Shown: positions 26,303 to 36,960, numbered from the stretch's first letter. The stretch is DNA of 64,000 nt from Cherax quadricarinatus (GCF_038502225.1 NW_027196486.1:25459-89458); one strand, 5' to 3'. The notes: generated from the sequence alone by a model not told the origin. Translations and numbers: made by a program.

Positions 26303-27562
26303 TCAGGCACTTAAAACCGACAAAGGGGGTTTCCCTCTTGACACTACCGACTTATCACCTGATCGTTTCATTGCACCCTTTTCCCTCCCCCCCCCTTTCT
26401 GTCCACCCTTACCCAACCCCTGCCCCTGGGCGCCACTTGAACCTCTCCGCATGGCTTCCGCCCATGTTTTCTTCCCAGGTCTTTGTGCGGGCGTAAGCAC
26501 GTCGTCAGAATCCGAAAGCACTGCTGCGCGCTTTCGCGTCGTACCCGCGACCTGCATCAAGTCATCCAGCTCAGTGCCATGATGAACCTCCACCTCCACA
26601 GTTCTCACCAACTGTGCATCCTTACGACACACTTCAGTCTGGGTTGGCGTCACCACGCCCTCCTCAACTGCAGACCCATGATCCAGGTCTGTACCAACAT
26701 CCGGACAAGGACTCTCATTATCCAAAATGTTCTCAAACGTCGACACTATCGTAGTTTCCGCGTCACTACCATTCGCTTCCGCGATGACCTCATCAAGCAC
26801 TTGTACAACGTCCAGGGAAGTGATGTCGTCCCCCTGCGTAGCCCCCGCCATCTCCTTTTCTTCGGCCCTCTCAACCTCCTCACTCCATGTCAAACTCTGC
26901 TGAGGCAGAGTCGAAAACAGTTGATCTTGATCCTCTCTCCTTTCCTCCACATCACGTCGTTGCTGCTGGTCCCTATCACCACGTCTTCTTTCACATTGCG
27001 CAGCCAGGTGATCATACGAGCCGCACAAACGGCAAGTGCTTCGCTGCCCAGCGTATGTTACAAAAACCTGAGTCCTGAAATCTTCCATCACCACGTACGA
27101 TGGAATTGGATGTCTGAGCGTCATCTTGACAGAGAATGCACCCTCAGGTATCCCCATATACTGGCCAACTGACCACCTTCCTGCAGTGATCGTATGTATT
27201 GTGCCGTATTTACACATAATGAACCGGATGTCAGATGCATCCGCCTCGAACGGCACATTCCTGATCTTAACCCATGTGTAATAGCTGGACACATCATGCA
27301 GCCGCACCGTCACAGCATGGTTAACTGGTATGGCCACCTCTTGAAACTTATTCACAACTGCCTCATACACAGTCGCCGAACTAAATTTTACAAAAATCCT
27401 CTTCGTTCCGTTCAATGCAAGTCCACAAATCTCCTCTTTGGCTATTCCGTAGGTATCTCTGATGATTGCAGGCAAAAGCAACTCCATTGATGGCCCCGTT
27501 ACAGCTCCACTGGTTAATACAATGCAGACTGTATTTACCCTGCGCCGGCGAGCCTGCGCCAT
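26303..27562 (-). CDS. LINE A ORF1: gag-like RNA-binding protein
   Basis: 419 aa from the ATG at 27562 (MAQARRRRVNTVC). A probable RRM-like fold covers about residues 90-170 (YYTWVKIRNVPFEADASDI and following), directly followed by one CCHC knuckle, CRLCGSYDHLAAQC, at about 176-189. The acidic and charged C-terminal half ends in a basic tail. ORF1 proteins coat LINE RNA and help form the ribonucleoprotein. The frame is open 85 codons further upstream, but those codons translate minisatellite and flanking DNA, and LINE B starts at the equivalent Met, so 27562 is preferred. The stop lies a few bases from the start of ORF2. Confidence 0.92.
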   Translation of the reverse strand: MAQARRRRVNTVCIVLTSGAVTGPSMELLLPAIIRDTYGIAKEEICGLALNGTKRIFVKFSSATVYEAVVNKFQEVAIPVNHAVTVRLHDVSSYYTWVKIRNVPFEADASDIRFIMCKYGTIHTITAGRWSVGQYMGIPEGAFSVKMTLRHPIPSYVVMEDFRTQVFVTYAGQRSTCRLCGSYDHLAAQCERRRGDRDQQQRRDVEERREDQDQLFSTLPQQSLTWSEEVERAEEKEMAGATQGDDITSLDVVQVLDEVIAEANGSDAETTIVSTFENILDNESPCPDVGTDLDHGSAVEEGVVTPTQTEVCRKDAQLVRTVEVEVHHGTELDDLMQVAGTTRKRAAVLSDSDDVLTPAQRPGKKTWAEAMRRGSSGAQGQGLGKGGQKGGGREKGAMKRSGDKSVVSRGKPPLSVLSA

Positions 27563-27584
27563 GTTGGTGAAAATAATACTGCGA

Positions 27585-27631
27585 TCACTGGTGGTATTGT
27601 CACTGGTGGTATTGTCACTGGTGGTATTGTC
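27585..27631. repeat. Three remaining units of the 15-bp minisatellite
   Basis: CACTGGTGGTATTGT repeated three times and then ending at CCAAGACAC. These are the same units as 14637-21567, in the same orientation, on the far side of LINE A. They show that the LINE entered the array near its right edge. Confidence 0.97.
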
Positions 27632-28348
27632 CAAGACACTTGACACAAGGGATAATATTGTGACGCTGGTGGAATAAGGTTTCCTCGAGTAACAAAGGGA
27701 AGTGATGGGACAGATGACAACGTTGTTTATAATATCACAAAATACATCAGAGTCTTGCCTCGTTAAACTTAAAAACGCCACAAATCCGCCGGATTTTTTT
27801 CCTTTTACTTTTTGCATTTACATTGTTAAAAATTCTTTTAAAACTTGTATAGAAAAAGAATTTTATTTTGATTAAAAATTAAAACCAGTTTGATAAAATT
27901 TTCAGACTGGCGCAGACACACTGCTTGAAATTCATACAAACATATTTTTATTAAGATAATCAGCATTTATGGTTTCAAGCTGATCGGAAGAGACATTCAC
28001 TAGTTATTGCAGGGGAAATAACTTGCTTAATAAAATTGGCAATTTGACATTTGCACCGCTCAAAGTTGCAAGATGTGTGTTCATGAAGACGAGTAATGGT
28101 AAAAGTTTGAAGTCGATCAGGAAAACCTTTCTGTAGAAAATGATGTGATTACATTGATTCATTTTTTTATTATTTTATCGGTAGTATTTCAAATTTACAT
28201 CAATACTGACTAAACTTAAGAGTTATCAACCTTAACACAGGCGGCTCCGTCAGTAATAATTTGTGTCCACTCACAAGTATTCTTCACTTATTGAATAAGA
28301 ACTAACAATAATATTCAATAAAAATGGCAGATTTGAACTTAAGAGAGC
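27632..28348. other. AT-rich spacer between arrays
   Basis: No gene recognised. Segments near 27970 (TTTCAAGCTGATCGG) and 28110 (AGTTTGAAGTCGATCAGG) resemble the sequence just right of the next array at 30750 (AATTTGAAGCTGATCAG). The 31-bp array may therefore lie inside an older dispersed repeat. Confidence 0.4.
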
Positions 28349-30746
28349 CAGTGTCAATGTGAACCTTGTATTCAGGAATCCTCACTAGTGTGAACCTTGT
28401 GTTCAGGAAGATTCACCAGTATGATCCTTGTGTTCAGGAAGCCTCACCAGTGTGATCCTTGTGTTCAGGAAGCTTCACCAGTGTGAACCTTGTGTTCAGG
28501 AAGATTCACCAGTGTGATCCTTGTGCTCAGGAAGCTTCACCAGTGTGAACCTTGTGTTCAGGAAGATTCACCAGTGTGATCCTTGTGCTCAGGAAGCTTC
28601 ACCAGTGTGAACCTTGTGTTCAGGAAGATTCACCAGTGTGATCCTTGTGTTCAGGAAGCTTCACCAGTGTGAACCTTGTGTTCAGGAAGATTCACCAGTG
28701 TGATCCTTGTGCTCAGGAAGCTTCACCAGTGTGAACCTTGTGTTCAGGAAGATTCACCAGTGTGAACCTTGTGTTCAGGAAGATTCACCAGTGTGAACCT
28801 TGTGCTGAGGAAGCTTCACCAGTGTGAACCTTGTGTTCAGGAAGATTCACCAGTGTGATCCTTGTGCTCAGGAAGCTTCACCATTGTGATCCTTGTGTTC
28901 AGGAAGCTTCACCAGAGTGAACCTTTTGTTCATGAAGCCTCACCAGTGTGATCCTTGTGTTCAGGAAGCTTCACCAGTGTGAACCTTGGGTTCAGGAAGA
29001 TTCACCAGTGTGATCCTTGTGTTCAGAAAGCTTCACCAGTGTGATCCTTGTGTTCAGGAAGCTTCACCAGTGTGATCCTTGTATTCAGGAAGCTTCACCA
29101 GTGTGATTCTTGTGTTCAGAAAGCTTCACCAGTGTGATCCTTGTGTTCAGGAAGCTTCACCAGTGTGATCCTTGTGTTCAGAAAGCTTCACCAGTGTGAT
29201 CCTAGTGTTCAGGAAGCTTCACCAGTGTGAACCTTGTGTTCAGGAAGCTTCACCAGTGTGATCCTTGTGTTCAGAAAGCTTCACCAGTGTGATCCTTGTG
29301 TTCAGGAAGCTTCACCAGTGTGATCCTTGTGTTCAGGAAGCTTCACCAGTGTGATCCTTGTGTCCAGGAAGCTTCACCAGTGTGAACCTTGTGTTCAGAA
29401 AGCTTCACCAGTGTGATCCTTGTGTTCAGGAAGCTTCACCAGTGTGATCCTTGTGTCCAGGAAGCTTCACCAGTGTGATCCTTGTGTTCAGGAAGCTTCA
29501 CCAGTGTGATCCTTGTGTTCAGGAAGCTTCACCAGTGTGATCCTTGTGTCCAGGAAGCTTCACCAGTGTGAACCTTGTGTTCAGAAAGCTTCACCAGTGT
29601 GATCCTTGTGTTCAGGAAGCTTCACCAGTGTGATCCTTGTGTTCAGGAAGCTTCACCAGTGTGATCCTTGTGTTCAGGAAGCTTCACCAGTGTGAACCTT
29701 GTGTTCAGGAAGCTTCACCAGTGTGAACCTTGTGTTCAGGAAGCCTCACCAGTGTGAGCCTTGTGTTTAGAAAGCTTCACCAGTGTGAACCTTGTGTTCA
29801 GGAAGCTTCACCAGTGTGAACCTTGTGTTCAGGAAGCTTCACCAGTGTGAACCTTGTGTTCAGGAAGCCTCACCAGTGTGAGCCTTGTGTTTACAAAGCT
29901 TCACCAGTGTGACCCTTGTGTTCAGGAAGCTTCACCAGTGTGAACCTTGTGTTCAGGAAGCTTCACCAGTGTGATCCTTGTGTTCAGGAAGCTTCACCAG
30001 TGTGAACCTTGTGTTCAGGAAGCTTCACCAGTGTGAACCTTGTGTTCAGGAAGCTTCACCAGTGTGATCCTTGTGTTCAGGAAGCTTCACCAGTGTGAAC
30101 CTTGTGTTCAGGAAGCTTCACCAGTGTGATCCTTGTGTTCAGGAAGCTTCGCCAGTGTGATCCTTGTGTTCAGGAAGCTTCACCAGTGTGAACCATGTGC
30201 TCAGGAAGCTTCACCAGTGTGATCCTTGTGTTCAGGAAGCTTCACCAGTGTAAACCATGTGCTCGGGAAGCTTCACCAGTATGATCCTTGTGTTCAGGAA
30301 GCTTCGCCAGTGTGATCCTTGTGTTCAGGAAGCTTCACCAGTGTGAACCTTGTGTTCAGGAAGCCTCACGAGTGTGAACCTTGTGTTCAGGAAGCTTCAC
30401 CAGTGTGAACCTTGTGTTCAGGAAGCCTCACCAGTGTGAACCTTGTGTTCAGGAAGCTTCACCAGTGTGAACCTTGTGCTCAGGAAGCTTCGGCAGTGTG
30501 AACCTTGTGTTCAGGAAGCTTCACCAGTGTGAACCTTGTGTTCAGGAAGCCTCACCAGTGTGAACCTTGTGTTCAGGAAGCCTCACCAGTGTGAACCTTG
30601 TGTTCAGGAAGCCTCACCAGTGTAAACCTTGTGTTCAGGAAGCCTCACCAGTGTGAACCTTGTGTTCAGGAAGCCTCACCAGTGTGAACCTTGTGTTCAG
30701 GACCCCTCCCCATTGTGAACCTTGTGTTCAGGAAGTCTCACCAGAG
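28349..30746. repeat. 31-bp minisatellite with a HindIII site in most units (array 6)
   Basis: About 77 copies of a 31-bp unit containing ACCAGTGTGATCCTTGTG and TTCAGGAAGCTTC. GATCC and GAACC variants, and GCTTC, GATTC and GCCTC variants, are interspersed. Near 28440-28860 GATCC and GAACC units alternate, a 62-bp higher-order pattern. Most units contain AAGCTT. Confidence 0.96.
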
Positions 30747-30947
30747 GTGAAAATTTGAAGCTGATCAGATGAGTCATTTTCTGGTTATGGGTCGAATTCT
30801 AACGATTTAAAAAAATATATTTAATATTTTACCACATCAACAAATTAGCCAGCACGCAAACAAAACTTATCACGAACTATCAAATAATAATCTTTATTTC
30901 TGCAAGTACGTGATACAACTTATACAGACCATAGCTGATATCAATGA
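30747..30947. other. Spacer between array 6 and the SINE fragment
   Basis: AT-rich. It begins with AATTTGAAGCTGATCAG, the segment related to 27970 and 28110. No coding potential. Confidence 0.4.
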
Positions 30948-31005
30948 CATACTGCTCTATAAAAAGCCCCTGGTTATGCAGAGCATTTCGTGCAAATTGA
31001 TTTTT
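30948..31005 (-). mobile_element. SINE tail fragment bordering LINE B
   Basis: GGTTATGCAGAGCATTTCGT, then GCAAATTGA, matches the reversed tail of the SINE at 45925-46147 and continues the tail that is cut off at 39219. LINE B begins directly after it. Confidence 0.75.
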
Positions 31006-31092
31006 TCGTCTCTCGACCTCCGGGGAGAGAGGACGCACGGCTAGTAGCTACACCTGCCCTCTGGTGGTGACCTTTAGCAACTAGAAGACAAA

Positions 31093-32367
31093 ATGGCGTA
31101 CCGAGTGGGACAAAGGATTAACACTGTTTGTATACAGCTGGTACGTGGCACGCTTACTGGAGCAACGATGCATACATTGCTACCTGCTATCATCAGGGAC
31201 GCCTATGGTGTCCCCAACGAGGAAGTATATGGTGTTGCCTTGAATGGGATGACCAGAGTATTCCTAAAACTGAATCGTACCGGCGTCTACGACAGACTTG
31301 TTGAAGAGTATCAGGAGAGGAAGGTGACGGTGAACTCGGCAGTGGACGTCGTTATGCATGACGTATCCAGATACTATACGTGGGTGAAGGTCAGGAATGT
31401 CCCTTTCGAGGCGACGGCGTATAGTATACAGGAGGTATTCAACAACTACGGTAAAGTTCATTCGGCAACGATGGGAGTATGGACAGAAGGGCCATATAAG
31501 GGACGACCTGAGGGCTCTTATACCCTCAAAATGACGTTGGCTAGGCCTATACCGTCCTACGTCATGTTGGTGGAGTCCAGGACGCAGGTTTTTGTACACT
31601 ATGCCGGCCAGAGAAAGACCTGTCGACTTTGTGGCTCATATGATCATATGGCAGCTCACTGTCCTAGAAGGCAGCCTACCAGGGCTCCTGGTACGTTGGC
31701 AGTGGAGCAGAGACCATGTGAGTTGATGCCTGAGTTGGGAGAGGTGGAACCAGTGACGAGTGGTCGATGGAGTGAAGAGGTAGAACGGGAAGTATCGACG
31801 GTCGGTACCTGTGTTACCATCCCAGAGGTGACAGGGGAGGGGCCCCCATCGCCTGAGGGACGGGTGGACGTGGAAGAGTCTACCCAGGAGAAGTTGCTGG
31901 ATGCGGTGCTGAAGGAGTTCTTCGACGAGACGGTGGCCGGGGAGGATGGTCCTGAGAAGTCAAGTGAGATACAGCTGATGGTTGAGCAGCAGGAACAGGT
32001 GAAGGGTTCGAGGAATGCCAGAGAGGACATGGAAGTGGTGGTGGAAGTCCATCAGGAGGACGTGCAGGAAGTAGATTTGTGTGTGAGTGAGAGCTCACGA
32101 AAAAGGACTGCGGGTGCTTTTGACCTCGATGAGGTTTTAACACCTGGGCAGAGACCCGGGAAGAAGTCATGGGTAGTTGTAGGGGAAAAGGTAGGCAGGG
32201 GAGGGGGTGTACCGGGGAAGATCAGTGGGGGGGGGCAAGGAGGGGCTGGAGGCCAGGTTAGAAAAAAGGATAAAAATGGTACAGGTACTGAGAAAGGTGA
32301 AGTGAGTAAGATACAGCGGCATAGGGGTAAGCCCCCTCTTCTAGCAAATTCAAGTGTGTCACAATAA
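31093..32367 (+). CDS. LINE B ORF1: gag-like RNA-binding protein
   Basis: 424 aa starting MAYRVGQRINTVCIQL, collinear with LINE A ORF1. The RRM-like segment starts near residue 93 (YYTWVKVRNVPFEATAYS), and a single CCHC knuckle CRLCGSYDHMAAHC starts at 176. The acidic middle and basic Gly-rich C terminus (GGGQGGAGGQVRKKDK) are low complexity. It presumably binds the element RNA, like other LINE ORF1 proteins. The frame ends at TAA 32365-32367, overlapping the ORF2 frame, which opens at about 32331. Confidence 0.9.
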   Translation: MAYRVGQRINTVCIQLVRGTLTGATMHTLLPAIIRDAYGVPNEEVYGVALNGMTRVFLKLNRTGVYDRLVEEYQERKVTVNSAVDVVMHDVSRYYTWVKVRNVPFEATAYSIQEVFNNYGKVHSATMGVWTEGPYKGRPEGSYTLKMTLARPIPSYVMLVESRTQVFVHYAGQRKTCRLCGSYDHMAAHCPRRQPTRAPGTLAVEQRPCELMPELGEVEPVTSGRWSEEVEREVSTVGTCVTIPEVTGEGPPSPEGRVDVEESTQEKLLDAVLKEFFDETVAGEDGPEKSSEIQLMVEQQEQVKGSRNAREDMEVVVEVHQEDVQEVDLCVSESSRKRTAGAFDLDEVLTPGQRPGKKSWVVVGEKVGRGGGVPGKISGGGQGGAGGQVRKKDKNGTGTEKGEVSKIQRHRGKPPLLANSSVSQ

Positions 32368-35300
32368 ATGTCAATGGGCTTAAATCTGAGGTAAAAAGGG
32401 TTTGGTTAGGGTGGTTTTTACGAAGGTTTGATGTGGATGTATGTTTTTTGCAGGAGCATAACCATAGGTTAGGGAGTGAATTGAGTTTGAGGGGTTATAA
32501 AATGTTTGTCAGTAATGCTTTGCAATTAAAAGGAGGGGTAGCAGTAGCTGTAAAGGAGACCAGCCCATTGCGTGTCATGGGTTGGGAGGAGGGGGGAGGG
32601 GGGAGGGTTGTAAGGGTAGATGGGCACTGGGGGGTGAGGAGAGTATGTTTCATTGGTGTATATATGCCAGCATGTAACAATGTTAGAGTTAAAGTTGATT
32701 TTGTACGTGATGTTTTGATGTATTATTTGCGGGGTTTACCTTCCATAACTGTAATTGGAGGTGATTGGAACTGTGTGATTAGGTATGGGGATGTGACGCC
32801 GAGGGGGGCAGGATGTGTTTTGGGTGCACTACGGGATGTGTTGAGGGATGTAGGTGTTGTAGATGTGGTGGGCAGGGGGGAGTATGGGGTGGAGCACACG
32901 TTTATTCGTGGGAATTATGGGGCGAGGTTAGATAGGATATATGTGATGCAGGGGATTGGTGTGGAGAGAGTGAGGGCTTTTGATGTCGGTTTTTCGGATC
33001 ACAGGGCGGTGATAGCTGATCTGCGGGTGGATGGTATAGTTCGCATATATGCTGGGTATTGGAAATTGAATGTGAGGCTTCTGCAGGAGGGGGATGAAGG
33101 CTCATCCTTTGAGGAATGGTGGAGACATTGCTGGGAGGGTAGGGATGGTGGGATGGATTTGCTTGACTGGTGGGAGATGCGAGCAAAGACAGGAATAGCA
33201 GAGTTTTTTAGGATACGTGGAAAGGAACAGGCAAGGTGGAGATATGGTTTGCAAAACTACCTGGAGGGACAGTTGAATGCTGTTTATGACGGGGGGGGGG
33301 GCGCACGGGAAGATGTGCGAGGTGAGGTGGATGGCTTAAGGAGTAGGATTGAAGGATTACATAATGAAAGGTTTAACGCGATTAGAGTTAGGGCAGGATT
33401 AGAGGAGGTGTTAAAGGGTGATCGACCATCAGGTTATGTCCTGAGAAAATTTAGGGAAAGGCAGATGGTGACTACCATAGCGCATCTAGTGGTCGCTGAT
33501 GGGGGGGGGGGGGGTTATGTGGTGGGTCAAGGTCTTACTGATACAGATGATATTAGTGGTTATGCTGATTATTGGTTTAGGGAGAAATGGAGGAGGAACA
33601 AGGAAGTTGTCAGTGAGGAGGTATTTGGGGTTATGCAGAATACTATTGTATTGGGACAAGAGGAACAGGAAATGCTGGAGGGTAGTATTAGTGAGGAGGA
33701 GGTGGGGGAGGCGGTTTACGGGATGAGTCAGGGTAAGACGCCGGGCATTGATGGAATACCGAATGATTTTTATAGAGTTTATTGGGAATGCATTAGGTAT
33801 GGGTTAGTGGAAGTCTTGAATCATATGTGGAGCAGTGGGAGGATGGGGAAGACCCAGAAAACAGGGATCGTTGTGTTGGTGCCGAAGAAGAAGGATGGGA
33901 AAGTATTGAATGATTATAGAGCAATATCCTTAATGTGTGCAGATTATAAAATTTATGCTAAAATTCTGGGCAATAGACTGAAGAAGGTTCTAGGATCAGT
34001 GGTACATGGGGGACAGTTTGGCATTCCGGGAAGAAGTATGAGGGACGGGCATAGTCAAATAAGGGATTTTATTGAGGACTGCACCGGAGGGGGAATACTT
34101 GGATTAGATTGGGCTAATGCGTATGATTGTGTGAATAGGGATTTCTTAAAAGTTTGTTTGGAACAGCTGGGTTTGGGGGAGAAGGTGGTGAGATGGGTGC
34201 AAACCTTGTATGAGGGAGCAGTTATTAGGGTACAGGTTAATGGTAAGTTGGGGGACCCAGTACTGATGGAGAGAGGTTTGAGGCAGGGCTGTCCACTCTC
34301 TCAGTTATTGTTTGCCTGCGTACAGAATCCATTTTATGGGCTGGTGGATGAGGTGATGATTGAACATGGGATTAGGGGGGGTGGGAGGGGGGGGATTGTG
34401 GGGTACGTAGATGATACTACCGTGCTGGTAAGGCATGAGGAAGATCTAAGGAAAGTTGGTGGAATCATTCAGATTTTTGGGGACGCCACGGGTATGAGAG
34501 TTAATTTAATGAAGTCGAGACTATTAGAGGTGGGGGATTGGGTGGGAGGGGGCTTGGGGGAGGGGTTGGGATGGTCAGTAGTGGACAGAATTAAGGTTTG
34601 TGGAATATGGTACATGGCGGAAGTGCAGGAAAGTAGGAAGATAAATTCGGAATTAGTTACGAGCAGGGTTTTGGGTAGGCTAGGAGGCTTAAGGGCTAGG
34701 GATGTAACATTACAGCAGAGAGTTTTAGTGGTCAACTCTCTGGTGTATAGTAAGGTGTGGGGAGTGGCTGAGGTGTTCCCTTTAAGAGCAGAGGATATTG
34801 CAGAAATCCAGAGGAAGGTTCTAAGGTATGTGTGGGGGTTTGGGAGGGCATGGTTGAGCAAGGACGTGGTGATGACGGAGGGGAGACGTGGGGGTCTTGG
34901 CCTGATGTCATTGGGTCATAGAGTAATGGCTTTATATATTAAACAAAGATATATTCGGACTGGGGGGAATAGAGGAGTCAGGGTAGGTAGGGTAATGGAG
35001 GATGCACGAAGATGGTGGTGTGGAAGGGATTTGAGGTATTGTGAGGATATGTTGAGGGTTTTATTACATGTTAAACAGGTGTCCACGTTTAAGGTCAAAC
35101 GAATGGTGGGTGCTGTGGTAGGCAAGGGTGTCTTACAGGGACTTGCTGTATATCCAACATATGACTGGATAAGCATATGGAGGAAGTTTGGTTTGCTTAG
35201 AATACCAGCGAGGGTACGAGAGTTAGTATATCGTTTTCTGATGGGAATATTGGCCTCTAGGGATGTGTTATATAAAATGGGTCTTGTGAGAGAGGACTCA

Positions 35301-35790
35301 TGCTTGCATTGTGGGGACATCGAAACGGCCTTTCATGTGGTATATTTTTGTCCCTCTTTGGAGGGGGTGAGGTTATGGATGGTGAGAGTTATCAGATTTT
35401 GGGGGGGGGGGGCAATGGCCATTCCTACGGGCCTTAATGTTGGATGTAACTGGGGTGCCGGGTGATGTGGGTAGAGCCTTAATGTATGTTATGACGGATT
35501 ATTTACATGTATCTTGGGGGATGAGGGAGGTTAGGGGAGAGTTGAGGATAAAAGCGTTAGCAGCGAGATTTTATAGAACTATGTGTAGGAATAGGCAAGT
35601 CTATGGTGGGAGGTGGGTAGTTAGCTTTTCGGAGGGTTACCGGAATCTCACTGTGGGGGGGCCTTCTTCTCATGAACCCAGGGGGCAGGCAAAGGGTTGG
35701 TCTCCTACCGGGGGATACATGAGGGTGGGTTGGTTTAGGCTTCTTTGTAGTGTGGATGGTGGGAGGGTTATGAATAGAGTGGAAGGGTGA
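32364..35790 (+). pseudogene. LINE B ORF2: endonuclease/reverse transcriptase, one frameshift
   Basis: Homologous over its length to LINE A ORF2. The endonuclease starts INVNGLKSEVKR, overlapping the ORF1 stop, with LQEHN, GGDWN and SDHRAV. The RT has GKTPGIDGIPNDFY, GLDWANAYD, RQGCPLSQ and YVDD. The C-terminal Cys/His motif is CLHCG...H...C. The frame is open to 35465, but homology continues in another frame at 35437-35790 (TDYLHVSWGMREV). The break lies at or just after a 12-G run (35401-35412), the classic place for slippage or a base-calling error. G runs of 11 and 14 (33291-33301, 33501-33514) are in frame. No ATG opens the frame; the first in-frame ATG (32433) would remove part of the endonuclease. 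Confidence 0.88.
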
Positions 35791-36444
35791 TGAATGAGGA
35801 TTTGGAATCTATGGTTATGTTCACTGCATACAGGATAACCTTAAAAACCATGATGACTAAACCTTGGGATCTCGGGTTTAGAGCAGAATGATGTTAAGAT
35901 AAGCACACAAGTTAACTTGATCGTTGTATAACTTATGTTTGTGAAGTGCTGTGACCCTGCACAGTTATTTTGTGGGAAAAATTTTCTGCTATGTTTTATA
36001 TATGAAATCATGATCTTTGGTTTAGTCAATTTTATAATCACATATAATGACACCTTTTTCTATGTACCTAATCATGTTATGTAATGATATATGAATTATA
36101 ATGGATAGTGAGGTATTAGGTTAGGAGTGGGCAATTTTATTGTGTGATGCCCTTAATGGGATTTCTATGAGATTGTAAACTGGTTTTGTTCAATGGAGTT
36201 TTTGGGGAAAAAACAAGGATGGAACATGTACGAACTTGTATGTCAATATTTTTAATTATGACTACTGTATGTGCATGAGGAATTTTTATTCCCACGATAA
36301 CGCTCAGTATAATAACATTGATAATAGGGAAAAGGGGGGGGGGGTGGTAGTATGTGCCGGCACGAAGTAAGTGCGGCGAGTCTTTAGGCAATGAGAATTA
36401 TAATTATATGCTAATTATTTGTTTATATATTATCTTTTAGACTG

Positions 36445-36475
<31 letters not shown>

Positions 36476-36960
36476 TCAGCAATGATGTACTAGTGTTTCA
36501 AATAGGGAGATAAGGTTTTTATGTCCTGTAACTAGACAGTTTTGATACCTTATGTTAGGATTTTGTTAGTTGTATGGGTTGTACTTGCGTATATAATGTT
36601 ATGTCTTTTACTTGAGGGTGTTTCCTGCCCAGTGTTTATGTGGGGAGTTTCATTGTGAGATGTATCAATGTAATGTTTATTGTAGGCTTAGGTTTGCATA
36701 ATGTTTAAATTAATGTTCTGTATAATTTTAATTTTTGGATGTTAAATAATATTTGTTGTGCACTTTGTGCAAGGGGTCTAATTGTACAGAGTTGTGGGGG
36801 ATTTATGTGGACACAGACATAAAATTTTTGAGTTTTTGGTTCTTGCTAATTTTTTTTTTTTGTTCGGTGCTGGAGCTCTCTCGCTCTTTATTATGTTAAG
36901 AGTTTCCTGCTATTTGCGGGAAGTATTAAGGTTGTATTTCACTGAACGTCACCAGTAAAG

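Larger units (their letters stand above)
21568..27584 (-). mobile_element. LINE A: near-complete two-ORF non-LTR retrotransposon
   Basis: A minus-strand element of about 6.0 kb with a very short 5' UTR (about 22 bp), ORF1, ORF2, a 1.4-kb 3' UTR and a terminal poly-A (T run at 21568-21577 on the plus strand). A second internal A run lies at 21723-21739. Both junctions are inside the 15-bp minisatellite. The combination of gag-like ORF1 with CCHC, N-terminal AP endonuclease, RT and C-terminal CCHC motif fits the L1/Tx1-type group; the exact clade is inference. Both ORFs are open, so the copy is young or under selection. Confidence 0.93.
31006..36960 (+). mobile_element. LINE B: second two-ORF non-LTR retrotransposon
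   Basis: Related to LINE A over both ORFs but clearly diverged, in the opposite orientation. It has an 85-bp 5' leader, an intact ORF1, a frameshifted ORF2 and a long 3' UTR. A poly-A run at 36452-36475 is internal: sequence beyond it (ACTTTGTGCAAGG near 36761, TTGTTCGGTG near 36862) is similar to the LINE 3' fragment at 39220-39650. The 3' boundary is uncertain, about 36.9-37.0 kb. The coding strand is poor in C and rich in G runs. Confidence 0.88.

Noticed and set aside
26303..27817. A 504-aa ORF1 starting at 27817
   Set aside because: The first 85 codons translate array and flanking DNA; LINE B starts at the Met equivalent to 27562.
36452..36475. Poly-A run as the 3' end of LINE B
   Set aside because: Sequence beyond it still matches the LINE C 3' UTR fragment, and LINE A also has an internal A run, so it is internal.
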